Assembly: GCF_024170405.1 (NCBI RefSeq)
Contig: NZ_JALJYC010000021.1
Location: 1 to 48,349 of the forward strand
Source: Neisseria perflava
GTDB lineage: Bacteria > Pseudomonadota > Gammaproteobacteria > Burkholderiales > Neisseriaceae
DNA: 48,349 nucleotides
Direction of reading: 5' to 3'
In this document: positions 6,915 through 15,299 of the stretch, in pieces
How the letters are laid out: every line of letters begins with the position of its first letter
Position numbering within the stretch: the first letter of the stretch is position 1
Program-made: the position numbers and the translations under genes
The notes under the pieces: generated by a model
The model's database searches: none
What the model was told of the DNA's origin: nothing
What the model saw: the letters and a program-made list of their open reading frames with translations, nothing else

Positions 6915-8201
6915 ATGAACGAAAATACCTTACAGCAAGCGCAAGTTGCTGAAAAACCGCCCGTCAAAGCCATTGCTGCGGCGGTAGTGGGCAATGCGCT
7001 GGAATTTTATGATTTTATTATCTACTCTTTCTTCGCGGTCTATATCGGTCACACCTTCTTCCCTACCGGCGACGACACCACCAGCCTGCTGGCTTCCGTG
7101 GCCGTGTTTGGTGTCGGCTTTTTCACCCGTCCGCTGGGCGGCGTGTTAATCGGCACGTTTGCCGATAAAGCCGGACGGCGGGCGGCGATGATTCTGACCG
7201 TGACCCTGATTACCATCGGCACGCTGGGCTTGGCCGCCACGCCGGGTTACGACACCATCGGCATTGCCGCGCCGATTATTGTCTTGATTGCCCGCCTACT
7301 GCAAGGCTTGGCGCTGGGCGGCGAAGTCGGCTCGGCCTCGGCCATGCTGATTGAAACCGCACCCAAAGACAAACGCGCGTTTTACGCCAGCTAGCAGGTC
7401 GCCAGCCAAGGCGCGGCGGTGTTGGTCGGCGGGATTGTCGGCTTCGTGGTGGCGGCCAACCTGACCCATGAAGAATTGGTCTCTTGAGGCTGGCGCGTGC
7501 CTTTCTTGGTCAGCTTGGCCTTGATTCCGATTGCACTGTATATCCGCCACTCACTGCCGGAAACCTTGGAAAAACCGACCGAAGACAGCGGTGCGCAAAT
7601 CGTCGGCTCGGTATTTACCCGCCATACCCGTTTGCTGGTACTCGGCATTTTGGTGATGATGGCTTCCACCGTGTCCACGCAAGTGGGTAACTACATGACG
7701 ACTTACGCGCTCAAAACGCTGCATCTGCCGGGCACGGTCGCCCAAGTCGCCACCACGCTGGGCGGGCTGATGATGTTTATCTTCGCTCTGGTGGCCGGCT
7801 ATCTGGCGGATAAATACGGCCGCCGCATTACCATGATTTGGCCGCGCTTTTTGCTGATGATTGCCATCATTCCGTTGTTTTACTGGCTGGCCGAATCGGG
7901 CAGCGTGATGGTGCTGATGATTGTGACCGTTGTTGTCACCATGCTGACCGGCATGAGCGGCGCCGCCAGCTTGGTGGCGATTCCGGAGATGATGCCGATT
8001 AAGCTGCGCGCCACCGGCGTTTCGCTGATTTACGCCATCGGCGCCACGCTCTTTGGCGGCACTACGCAATTTATCCTCACTTGGCTGATTGACCGCTTCG
8101 GCGCAGTCGCGCCTGCCTATTATGTGGTCATTACCAGCATTCTGTCGCTGATTGCGATGTTTATGATGCCGGAAACCAAAGATGTGGATGTGAAAGAATA
8201 A
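6915..8201 (+). pseudogene. MHS-family MFS transporter with two in-frame stops
   Basis: The frame from ATG 6915 to the stop at 8201 encodes 428 codons of a metabolite:H+ symporter (MHS subfamily of MFS, which includes citrate, shikimate and betaine carriers). It has the family start GNALEFYDFIIYS, the loop GTFADKAGRRAA and the ALGGEVGSA helix. Two stops interrupt it in the same frame: TAG at 7392-7394 (codon 160, in YAS-stop-QVASQG) and TGA at 7485-7487 (codon 191, in stop-GWRVPFL). Trp is normal at both places in the family, so each is likely TGG changed by one base. Other Trp codons read TGG, so recoding is not suggested. A long functional product is unlikely. Confidence 0.88.
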
Positions 8202-8240
8202 GGGCAGCCCTGTTTCACGCATTGCCGTTTCAAACATCCA

Positions 8241-8276
8241 AACACCCGTCCGAAAAGCATATTTCGGACGGGTGTT
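8241..8276 (+). terminator. Terminator after the MHS transporter
   Basis: ACACCCGTCCGAAA pairs with TTTCGGACGGGTGT and is followed by TTTTTT. The stem looks like a degenerate DUS (CCGTCCGAA for CCGTCTGAA). Confidence 0.85.
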
Positions 8277-8306
8277 TTTTCTTTCATTTAATCATACCGG
8301 CAGCGC

Positions 8307-8343
8307 AAGGCCGTCTGAAAATACATGATTTTCAGACGGCCTT
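8307..8343. terminator. Inverted AG-DUS pair
   Basis: AAGGCCGTCTGAAAAT and its inverse form a second hairpin behind the transporter; on the minus strand it lies beyond slyX and may end that transcript. Confidence 0.65.
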
Positions 8344-8365
8344 GCGTTGTTTCATTAATATATAG

Positions 8366-8466
8366 TAGTCGTTTCAATTTAGTTTGAGACAAGGCAGCAA
8401 GCCGAAGACAGTACAGATAGTACGGCAAGGCGCAGCAACGCTGTATCAAACTAAAGTGGAAGACTA
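8366..8466. repeat. Short Correia-type element, slyX side
   Basis: About 101 bp with termini TAGTCGTTTCAATTTAGTTTG and its imperfect inverse, and the core GACAGTACAGATAGTAC followed directly by GGCAAGGCGCAGCAACGC. It lacks the roughly 50-bp inner segment found in the copy at 97-414. It ends five bases from the slyX stop codon. Confidence 0.75.
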
Positions 8467-8470
8467 GTCG

Positions 8471-8689
8471 TTAATAATGCGGCGGAATTTCATCACGCAG
8501 GCTGTACGCCTCGCGCTCGCCGTTAGCGCCTTTATCCTGCATACGCTGATACAGCAAGCGCAGCTGCGCCTGCTGCAAATCCAGCGTCTGCTGCATTTTG
8601 GCGATGGTGTCGTTGAGGCTTTCCATCAAATCGGCTTGCAAGGCCGTCTGAATTTCCAGCTCGGTAATGCGGTTTTCCAATTCGTCCAT
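8471..8689 (-). CDS. slyX: SlyX homologue
   Basis: The 72-residue product is almost wholly one coiled coil (LENRITELEIQTALQADLM onward) and ends in LRDEIPPHY, the conserved PPHY tail of SlyX. The role of SlyX is unknown in all bacteria. Its start codon overlaps the antiporter stop codon (TAATG), so it is translationally coupled to that gene. A Correia-type element follows the stop by five bases. Confidence 0.85.
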   Translation of the reverse strand: MDELENRITELEIQTALQADLMESLNDTIAKMQQTLDLQQAQLRLLYQRMQDKGANGEREAYSLRDEIPPHY

Positions 8690-10062
8690 TACAGCACCAT
8701 GGCGGCAATCCAGCCGAACACCAGCAGCGGAATGTTGTAATGGATAAAGGTCGGCACAACCGAATCGTAAATGTGGTCGTGCTGACCGTCGGCGTTCAAG
8801 CCCATGGTCGGGCCGAGCGTGGAGTCGGAAGCGGGCGAACCGGCGTCACCCAATGCGCCGGCTGTGCCAATAATCGACACGGTCGCCAGCGGCGAAAAAC
8901 CCAAACTGATACACAGCGGCACATAAATCGCCGTAATAATCGGCAGCGTGGAGAAAGACGAGCCGATACCCATTGTCACCAGCAAGCCGACAAACAACAT
9001 GGCAAACGCGGCCATGCCTTTGCTGCCGCCAAACATCGCCATACTGCCCTCAACCAGCGGCTGGATGTCGCCGGTAGCCTTCATCACAGCAGCAAAGCCT
9101 TGTGCGGCAATCATGATGAAACCGATCATCGCCATCATTCGGATACCGGCGCCGAATACATCGTCGGCGTCGCTGCGCTTGACCACGCCCAGCGCCATAA
9201 ACACGGCAAAACCCAGCATAGCGCCCAACAGCAGCGCGTCATCATAAATCAGTTGGATGGCAAAGCAGACCGCAATCGCCACGGCAGCCACAATGCTGCG
9301 GTAGCGGGAAGGCTCGGGCTGTTTTTCCGCCGATTCATTGATGTCGGTGTCGATTTGGCTGTCGGCATATTCACGCGGTTTGCGGTAATGGAAAAACGCT
9401 AACACCAAACCAACCAACATGCCCAAGGCAGGAATCGCCATTGCTTCCATCACATTGATACCAGCAATATCCATTCCGGCGGATTTGATATTGCCCAACA
9501 GGATTTCGTTTAAGAAAATCGAGCCGAAACCATACGGCAGATACATATACGTTGTGACCAAGCCGAAGGTAATCACGCAGGCAATCAGGCGGCGGTCAAC
9601 TTTCAAACGGTTAAACACCAGCAACAGCGGCGGAATAATCATCGGAATAAACGCGATGTGAATCGGCACCACGTTTTGACTCATAATGCCCATCGCCAAA
9701 ATCACCAGCAGCAGCAACCATTTCACTTTTTTGCTGCTTTGTTCGGCATGGCCGTCGGCATTGATTTTGCGCACCACCGCCCCAGCCAGCTGCTGCGGCA
9801 GACCCGAATGGGTAATCGCCATCGCAAACGCGCCCAACATAGCATACGACAAGGCGATTTTCGCGCCGCCGGCCAAACCGTTTTGGAACACGGTAATAAT
9901 GCCCTCCTGCGCGGCTTGTCCGCCCGACGCGGCCACATCCGCCAAAGGCATACCGGCCACCAACCCGCCGACAAAGGCGCCGATGACCAAACTGAGTACC
10001 ACATGTACCCGCGCCAGCGACAAGGCCAGCATTACCACTACTGCAATCACTACGGCATTCAT
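8689..10062 (-). CDS. Na+/H+ antiporter family protein
   Basis: The 457-residue product has about eleven membrane segments and belongs to the NhaC-like ion transporter group. It has the pattern SLVIGAFVGGLVAGMPL in the first helices and GTAGALGDAGSPASDSTLGP near residue 405, a conserved Gly/Asp/Ser-rich loop of this family. Such proteins swap sodium and protons, but some related members carry organic acids or amino acids, so the substrate is uncertain. It is the first gene of a two-gene unit with slyX. The sequence is intact. Confidence 0.8.
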   Translation of the reverse strand: MNAVVIAVVVMLALSLARVHVVLSLVIGAFVGGLVAGMPLADVAASGGQAAQEGIITVFQNGLAGGAKIALSYAMLGAFAMAITHSGLPQQLAGAVVRKINADGHAEQSSKKVKWLLLLVILAMGIMSQNVVPIHIAFIPMIIPPLLLVFNRLKVDRRLIACVITFGLVTTYMYLPYGFGSIFLNEILLGNIKSAGMDIAGINVMEAMAIPALGMLVGLVLAFFHYRKPREYADSQIDTDINESAEKQPEPSRYRSIVAAVAIAVCFAIQLIYDDALLLGAMLGFAVFMALGVVKRSDADDVFGAGIRMMAMIGFIMIAAQGFAAVMKATGDIQPLVEGSMAMFGGSKGMAAFAMLFVGLLVTMGIGSSFSTLPIITAIYVPLCISLGFSPLATVSIIGTAGALGDAGSPASDSTLGPTMGLNADGQHDHIYDSVVPTFIHYNIPLLVFGWIAAMVL

Positions 10063-10387
10063 CTGCCTGCTCTCCGTTTCTTGCGCCGCGTTCAGACGGC
10101 CGCAGGATGAATCAAGATAAAAAAAAATCAGACGACATCTTAACCTAACATGATTTTACATGCCACTACAAAAGTCAGGCCGTCTGAAATTTTCATACGG
10201 CCTACGGGCGTGTATCGCATATTGATGGATAAAATTCATATAAAACAAAATATTATCCATACATCAAAACCAAACGCTGTATTTCTCCGATTTCATACAG
10301 CTTATGCTCCAACCCAAACGAATGCCGTCTGAAACCCTGCTCAGACGGCATTCGTTTTTATTTTAGCGATATTCCGTTGCGCCTATT
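10063..10387. other. Gene-free stretch between antiporter and padC
   Basis: These 325 bases hold the upstream region of the antiporter, single DUS copies near 10090 and 10178 (the second half of a broken inverted pair), an AT-rich segment and the padC terminator at 10319-10354. No gene is visible; the plus-strand frame from 10150 has no family likeness. Confidence 0.55.
10319..10354 (-). terminator. padC terminator (inverted AT-DUS pair)
   Basis: CGAATGCCGTCTGA pairs with TCAGACGGCATTCG. It lies 34 bases past the padC stop. Confidence 0.65.
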
Positions 10388-10924
10388 TTATTTGCTCACG
10401 CGGCGGTAATCGGCGTCGAAATAACGTCCGGCGCGGATGTCGTCGGGCAAGCTCGGATACGGCGCTTCGCTGATGACATCTTCGTTATTTTCCCCCGCTT
10501 CGCCGATATAGGTAATTTTGGCAAATTCAGACACCAGATATTTCGGATAGGTTTCGCGGGTTTTCGCCGCTTCAAGCATAGTCGGAATATGCTCGTTTTG
10601 GAAGCAGACAGTAATTTCAGGGTGTTCGTGCACCCATTTGGGGAAGAAAATCGTGCCGTGCATTAAGTTGTTATTGGGCATAAAATCCAGCGAAACATCG
10701 GTGCCGGTCGGCTCTGTCCAGGTAATTTTGAAAATGCCGTCGGTGATTTTGTCCATAAACACTTCCTGGTCTTTTACCCAGCGCCCCGCCACCATGCCGC
10801 CGTGGATACGGTAATCGACGGTATGCTCGTTTTTCGCATACCACTCGTATTCCCAACCGTTGTCGTAGGTGTAGATGAAATGCGTACCGATAAAATCTTT
10901 GAGGTCTTTAAATTGTTTGGCCAT
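10388..10924 (-). CDS. padC: Phenolic acid decarboxylase PadC
   Basis: PadC removes CO2 from plant hydroxycinnamates such as p-coumarate and ferulate, giving vinylphenols, without a cofactor; it is seen as detoxification. The 178-residue product has the family start FKDLKDFIGTHFIYTYDNGW with the active-site Tyr residues, then RIHGGMVAGRWVKDQ and GIFKITWTEPTGTDV with the Glu that acts in catalysis. The start at 10924 is chosen because AAGGAG sits just upstream; an in-frame ATG nine codons earlier falls in repeat DNA. The leader begins in a Correia-type remnant (10939-10971). The gene is not common in pathogenic Neisseria and may have been acquired. Regulation by a nearby PadR-type repressor is not visible here. 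Confidence 0.92.
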   Translation of the reverse strand: MAKQFKDLKDFIGTHFIYTYDNGWEYEWYAKNEHTVDYRIHGGMVAGRWVKDQEVFMDKITDGIFKITWTEPTGTDVSLDFMPNNNLMHGTIFFPKWVHEHPEITVCFQNEHIPTMLEAAKTRETYPKYLVSEFAKITYIGEAGENNEDVISEAPYPSLPDDIRAGRYFDADYRRVSK

Positions 10925-10938
10925 TTGAACACTCCTTG

Positions 10939-10971
10939 AACGCTGTATCAAACGAAAGTGGAACGACTATA
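10939..10971. repeat. Truncated end of a Correia-type element
   Basis: The sequence ACGCTGTATCAAACGAAAGT followed by GGAACGACTATA matches the right end of the copies at 97-414 and 8366-8466; the rest is missing. It abuts the ribosome site of padC and may provide its promoter. Confidence 0.65.
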
Positions 10972-11098
10972 TCCCATCAGCGACTTGCTGACTGTCCTCA
11001 TTTTACGCCTCCCGTTTCCCCAGAATCAAGCGCGCCTCATCATCATACGGAAATTTTCCTTATATAACTTAATGACATACAGGTCGTCTGAACATGTT

Positions 11099-11923
11099 TC
11101 AAGAGCGATACTGCCCCAGCGTGATTCTGTCCAGCCCCGCCAAATCGGGCAGGGTCGCCACTTGGTTAAACCCGTTTGCCGTCAAAATCGCCTGCGCCGC
11201 TGCGCCCTGATTGTAGCCGTGTTCCAGCAGCAGCCAGCCGCCGTTTTTCAGATAATCCGGCGCACCCGCCGCCAGCTCGCGGATACAGCTGAGGCCGTCT
11301 GAAAAATCCGTCAGCGCGTTTTGCGGCTCAAAGCGCAAATCGCCTTGCGTCAAATGCGTATCGCCCGATTCGATATACGGCGGATTGGAAACGATAATGT
11401 CGTAGCTATGCTTTTCAGCATGTGCCGTTTTCTCGTCCACCTCAAACCACGAGCCCTGCGCAAACGCAACCGCCGCGCCCAAGTCCGCCGCGTTCTGCCG
11501 CGCCGTCTGCAACGCCCCCGTACTGATGTCGGAAGCAAACACCCGAGCATCGGGGCGCTCCAAGGCCACAGTAACCGCCACCGCGCCGCTGCCTGTGCCC
11601 AAATCCCACACTCGTCCTTGCGGCGGCAAGCGCTCGATGACCGCTTCCACCAAATGCTCGGTTTCTGGGCGCGGGATCAATACATTCGGGTTAACGGCAA
11701 AACGGCGCCCGTAAAACTCGCGTTCGCCCAAAATATACGCCATCGGTTCACCCGCCAAACGCCGCGCCTGCAACGCCGCCAACGCCGCCGCTACATCGTC
11801 CGCCAACGCATTGCCGCCGCCGGTAATCAGTTGCACGCGCGACCAGCCGCCGGCAAATTGCAGCAACATGCGCGCTTCGGATTTGGGCAGCGGCGACTGC
11901 CGCAACCATTGGTCTAAAGTCAT
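11099..11923 (-). CDS. prmC: Peptide chain release factor N5-glutamine methyltransferase PrmC
   Basis: PrmC (HemK) methylates the Gln of the GGQ motif in release factors RF1 and RF2, using S-adenosylmethionine, and so speeds translation termination. The 274-residue product has the N-terminal helical domain, the SAM motif WDLGTGSGAVAV (from residue 106) and the catalytic NPPY (180-183). It is intact. The start at 11923 lies right after a DUS: AAAAGGCCGTCTGAA-ATG, where the AAGG of the DUS sits in Shine-Dalgarno position. An upstream in-frame ATG at 11962 would be translated through the DUS and is less likely. Confidence 0.93.
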   Translation of the reverse strand: MTLDQWLRQSPLPKSEARMLLQFAGGWSRVQLITGGGNALADDVAAALAALQARRLAGEPMAYILGEREFYGRRFAVNPNVLIPRPETEHLVEAVIERLPPQGRVWDLGTGSGAVAVTVALERPDARVFASDISTGALQTARQNAADLGAAVAFAQGSWFEVDEKTAHAEKHSYDIIVSNPPYIESGDTHLTQGDLRFEPQNALTDFSDGLSCIRELAAGAPDYLKNGGWLLLEHGYNQGAAAQAILTANGFNQVATLPDLAGLDRITLGQYRS

Positions 11924-12475
11924 TTCAGACGGCCTTTTAACAATAAATGGAAACAGCGGCATTATAACAGGCCGTCTGAATGCGTTTCAGACGGCCTGCC
12001 GTATCGGGTTTGCCAATGCATTTTGCCTGCGTATCCCTATTTGTGCGTTAAGAAATGTTGTGCGGATAAAAGTGTGGCTTTTGCGCCCTCGCCCCGAGGC
12101 CGTCTGAACGGTTGTCCAAACGCCCCGGCCTGATCTAGGCAGTTGAAAAATCATCCACCCCAAACCGCCTGCGCGAAACCGGCCATGTTTCGGGCGTTTT
12201 CGCGTATTTGTCATGAACTGTCTGCGGTCGTTTTTTCATACTGCTACTTCGGATAAATATGCCCTAATGCCCAACCAGCAGGCATTACAAAGCACTACAT
12301 CCGTTCCCATAACCAACATACAGCCACAGATGTATGCGAAATTCAGTAAAAAATGCAGCACCTGAATACACGGGGAATAAAATACAAGCGGATACTGAAA
12401 TTTAAAGTCACAGATATAAGCAGCAACAAGCCGCTTATCAAGACGGCTTCCCCTCTAAAATAAAGGATTACGACC
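11924..12475. other. Gene-free stretch upstream of the repeat-protein gene
   Basis: These 552 bases hold an inverted AG-DUS pair at 11969-11998, a single DUS near 12097 and then about 360 bases without repeats leading to the gene at 12476. The last part is AT-rich and ends in AAAGGA, a good ribosome site. I find no convincing promoter match or ORF with family likeness. Confidence 0.55.
11969..11998. repeat. Inverted AG-DUS pair upstream of prmC
   Basis: CAGGCCGTCTGAA-TGCG-TTTCAGACGGCCTG is a compact hairpin upstream of prmC; no gene reads into it, so its terminator role is doubtful. Confidence 0.55.
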
Positions 12476-13519
12476 ATGAAGAAAAAATTACTGATTAGCC
12501 TGCTGGTATTGGGTACAGGCTTGGCCGGTAGCGTTCAAGCAGCAGGCATTTTCGATATGATTCAGCGCCAAGGCGGTGGCGGCAACGCCATGCACCGTAT
12601 GGGCGGCAACGGCGGTTCAGGCTTGGGTGGCACTTTAGGCCGTGCGTCCGGCAACCAAATGGGCGCGGGCGGCCGCGAATCATCCGTGGGCAATGCCATC
12701 GGCAATATTTTCGGACAACGCAGCGGTAACCAAATGGGTCAACAGCGCGGCGGTATGGGTGGTATCTTCGGCCAGCGCAACGGCAACAGCCAAATAGGGC
12801 AACAGCGCGGCGGCATGGGCGGTATCTTTGGCCAACGCGGTAGCAACCAAATGGGTCAGCAACGTGGTCAAATGGGCGGTATCTTCGGCCAACGTGCAGA
12901 AAACGGCCAACAAATGGGACAACAACGCGGCGGTATTTTCGGTCAGCGTTCACAAATGGGTCAGCAAGGGCAACAACCCATGATGGGCAATAACGGCATG
13001 AACCAGCAACGCCCTGAGTTCGGCAATCAACAAGGCCAGCAACCCATGATGGGCAACAACGGCATGAACCAGCAACGCCCTGAATTTGGCAGTCAACAAG
13101 GCCGACAACCTATGATGGGCAACAACGGCATAAACCAGCAACGCCCTGAATTTGGCGGCAATCAAAATCAGCAGCCGATGGCGGGTAACAACGGTATGAA
13201 CCAACAACGCCCCGAGTTTGGCGGTAATCAAAACCAACAACCGGCAATGGGTGAGAACAGCTCAAACCAACGCCCGACTTTTGGTAACCAACAAGGTCAG
13301 CGTTTTACCTCAGGCAGCAGCGAAACCTCGCAACAACGCCCGACATTCGGTAACCAACAAGGCCGTGATACCTCTATGGGCAACAACGGCATGCCGCAAT
13401 CGAATTCATCTGCTTACGGCCATTCCAACTCATCTGATATGGTCGGCAACCGCAGCAACAGCGTCAGCCAAGCCCTGCAAAACATCGGCCGTGTTGTCAG
13501 CGGTCAAAGTGGTAACTAA
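12476..13519 (+). CDS. Secreted Gly/Gln/Asn/Met-rich repeat protein, unknown function
   Basis: The 347-residue product starts with a clear signal peptide (MKKKLLISLLVLGTGLAG, cut near VQA-AG), so it should reach the periplasm or beyond. The mature part is low-complexity, with no Lys, Cys or Trp. Three zones are visible: a Gly-rich start (about 24-75); five IFGQR units with MGQQRGGMGG spacers (about 76-162); and 22-residue units of the type GQQPMMGNNGMNQQRPEFG (from about 165), four good and two worn. The tail is Ser/Asn-rich. No domain is recognised. The Gln/Asn bias resembles prion-like or amyloid-forming segments and some surface matrix proteins, but this is only a resemblance. It is monocistronic, with AAAGGA upstream and a DUS terminator behind. 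Confidence 0.8.
   Translation: MKKKLLISLLVLGTGLAGSVQAAGIFDMIQRQGGGGNAMHRMGGNGGSGLGGTLGRASGNQMGAGGRESSVGNAIGNIFGQRSGNQMGQQRGGMGGIFGQRNGNSQIGQQRGGMGGIFGQRGSNQMGQQRGQMGGIFGQRAENGQQMGQQRGGIFGQRSQMGQQGQQPMMGNNGMNQQRPEFGNQQGQQPMMGNNGMNQQRPEFGSQQGRQPMMGNNGINQQRPEFGGNQNQQPMAGNNGMNQQRPEFGGNQNQQPAMGENSSNQRPTFGNQQGQRFTSGSSETSQQRPTFGNQQGRDTSMGNNGMPQSNSSAYGHSNSSDMVGNRSNSVSQALQNIGRVVSGQSGN
12968..13297 (+). repeat. 66-bp tandem repeats inside the repeat-protein gene
   Basis: Units of 66 bp start at 12968, 13034, 13100, 13166 and 13232, each encoding 22 residues with the pattern QQPMMGNNGMNQQRPEFG. The first four are close at DNA level; the fifth has changed residues and one fewer. Such repeats can gain or lose units in frame during replication or recombination. 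Confidence 0.85.
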
Positions 13520-13550
13520 GTGCCTGTTTATCTGATAGATTGATGTGTCA

Positions 13551-13588
13551 AGAGGCCGTCTGAACGCATAAGCGTTCAGACGGCCTCT
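13551..13588. terminator. Inverted AG-DUS terminator between convergent genes
   Basis: AGAGGCCGTCTGAACGC pairs with GCGTTCAGACGGCCTCT around ATAA, one of the strongest hairpins here. It lies between the convergent repeat-protein and tldD genes. Confidence 0.8.
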
Positions 13589-13640
13589 CTTGTAATGGTT
13601 TGCCCGGATTAAGCCGCACAAACCAACCTTTTCTCTCGAC

Positions 13641-15080
13641 TTACACTTCGCTGCCGCCCACGGTCAGCCCCGCGTCCACGCGAATCGTCGGCATGCCGAC
13701 ACCCACCGGCACACTCTGGCCGTCTTTGCCGCATACGCCCACGCCGCTGTCGAGTTCGCTGTTGTTGCCTGCCATGGAAACATGTTTCAACACTTCCGAG
13801 CCGCTGCCAATCAGCGTTGCGCCTTTGACCGGATATTGCAGCTTGCCGCCTTCCACCCACCACGCTTCGGAGGCAGAGAAAACGAATTTGCCGCTGGTAA
13901 TGTCCACCTGCCCGCCGCCGAAGTTGACGGCGTAAATGCCTTTGTCGATGGAGGCGATGATTTCTTCCGGCTCGTAGCCGCCGTTTTCCATAAAGGTATT
14001 GGTCATGCGCGGCATGGGCGCGGAGGCGTAGCTCTCGCGGCGGCCGTTGCCGGTGGATTGCGTACCCATCAGGCGGGCGTTGGTTTCGTCCTGCATATAG
14101 CCGACCAAAATGCCGTCTTCAATCAACACCGTGCGGCGGGTTTCGTTGCCCTCGTCATCGATATTGAGCGAACCGCGACGGTTGGGAATATCGCCCTGAT
14201 CGACCACGGTCACGCCTTTGGCAGCCACGCGCTCGCCGATTCTGCCGGAAAACACGCTGGTTTCCTTGCGGTTGAAATCGCCTTCCAAACCGTGCCCCAC
14301 CGCTTCGTGCAGCAATACGCCCGGCCAGCCGTTGCCCAGCACCACGGTCATTTCGCCTGCCGGCGCGGGGCGCGATTCCAGATTGATTAAAGCTTGTTTC
14401 ACCGCCGTATCGACAAATTTGTTGACCAAATGCTCGTCAAAATAGGCCAAATCGTAGCGTCCGCCGCCGCCAGCACTGCCTTGTTCGCGGCGATCGCCCT
14501 GTTTGGCAATCACGCTCACGTTCAGGCGCACCATCGGGCGGATATCGGCGGCGTGGCGGCCGTCCAAACGGGCGATGTAAATCATGTCGTATTCGCAAGT
14601 CAACCCGGCCATTACCTGCACAATGCGCGGGTCGGCGACTTTGGCCAATGCTTCAACTTTATTGAGCAAGGCGACTTTGGCGGCGGAATCCAAGCTGTGA
14701 ATCGGATCAAATGTGGCGTGAACCGGCTTGTTGTGTTTGACCTCGCCTACATTGACCTGCCGCGCCTGCCCCGCCGCACCAATCACGCGCACGGCGTGGG
14801 CGGAGCGGTTAATCGAATCAATATTCAGGCTGTCGGCATAGGCAAACGCGGTTTTGTCGCCGGACACGGCGCGCACGCCCACGCCCTGATCAATTTGGAA
14901 ACTGCCCGATTTGACCATGCCTTCTTCCAAATGCCAGCTCTCGTAAGCGGTGCGCTGGCAGTAGATGTCGACATAATCCACATTGCGGCTGCCGATAATC
15001 GACAGGCTTTGCGCCAACATTTCCGGGGTCAGTCGGTTCGCTTCGAGTAAATCGTTTCGGACAGCGGCATAAATGGGCAT
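13641..15080 (-). CDS. tldD: Metalloprotease TldD
   Basis: TldD pairs with TldE (PmbA) to form a cytoplasmic protease that digests unfolded peptides and, in some bacteria, matures microcins and degrades the CcdA antitoxin. The 479-residue product has the zinc motif HEAVGHGLEGD (His258, His263) and the conserved C-terminal VGVCGKDGQSVPVGVGMPTI. TldE is not in this window. The start at 15080 (MPIYAAVRND) lies just after a DUS, AAGGCCGTCTGAAT-ATG, so AAGG of the DUS may act as the ribosome site; an in-frame ATG at 15209 would extend through non-coding sequence. The gene is intact. Confidence 0.93.
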   Translation of the reverse strand: MPIYAAVRNDLLEANRLTPEMLAQSLSIIGSRNVDYVDIYCQRTAYESWHLEEGMVKSGSFQIDQGVGVRAVSGDKTAFAYADSLNIDSINRSAHAVRVIGAAGQARQVNVGEVKHNKPVHATFDPIHSLDSAAKVALLNKVEALAKVADPRIVQVMAGLTCEYDMIYIARLDGRHAADIRPMVRLNVSVIAKQGDRREQGSAGGGGRYDLAYFDEHLVNKFVDTAVKQALINLESRPAPAGEMTVVLGNGWPGVLLHEAVGHGLEGDFNRKETSVFSGRIGERVAAKGVTVVDQGDIPNRRGSLNIDDEGNETRRTVLIEDGILVGYMQDETNARLMGTQSTGNGRRESYASAPMPRMTNTFMENGGYEPEEIIASIDKGIYAVNFGGGQVDITSGKFVFSASEAWWVEGGKLQYPVKGATLIGSGSEVLKHVSMAGNNSELDSGVGVCGKDGQSVPVGVGMPTIRVDAGLTVGGSEV

Positions 15081-15265
15081 ATTCAGACGGCCTTGCTTTA
15101 AAATGAATAAATTGTTTCGGATTATACGGCATTTATACCTGCTTTGATATGTTGATTGCCTGAGACTATGCGGATTTTTGCCGGAGCAAAACGCCTTAAT
15201 ACAATTCAATCACAATATTTTTCAAATGCTTAAACAATCTCAAGTGTTTTTCTATGAATTTGCTA

Positions 15266-15293
15266 TTGATAATAATTATTGTTAGCGTATAAT
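15266..15293 (+). promoter_or_regulatory. Sigma-70 promoter of the NrrF-like RNA
   Basis: TTGATA (15266-15271), a 16-base spacer and a perfect TATAAT (15288-15293) form a strong promoter. Transcription should start near 15300. Confidence 0.75.
15268..15280. promoter_or_regulatory. Fur box overlapping the promoter
   Basis: GATAAT-A-ATTATT matches the 6-1-6 Fur pattern (GATAAT-N-ATTATC) with one mismatch. It covers the -35 and spacer of the promoter, so iron-loaded Fur would block transcription. Confidence 0.7.
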
Positions 15294-15299
15294 TATCTT

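Larger units (their letters stand above)
15081..15299. promoter_or_regulatory. Upstream region of tldD and of the small RNA
   Basis: These bases are AT-rich towards the right end and hold the tldD leader (with its DUS) and the promoter and Fur box of the candidate NrrF RNA. No ORF is seen. Confidence 0.5.

Noticed and set aside
7392..7487. Reassignment of TGA or TAG to Trp
   Set aside because: All other Trp codons in this gene and window read TGG, and many genes end in TGA or TAG; mutation is simpler.
8740..9402. 220-residue frame opposite the antiporter
   Set aside because: It is antisense to a well-supported membrane protein and is rich in His/Arg/Asn as expected of a shadow.
12968..13297. 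Regular 66-bp repeats that could suggest a CRISPR-like array
   Set aside because: Units are contiguous without unique spacers and are in frame within a protein with a signal peptide.
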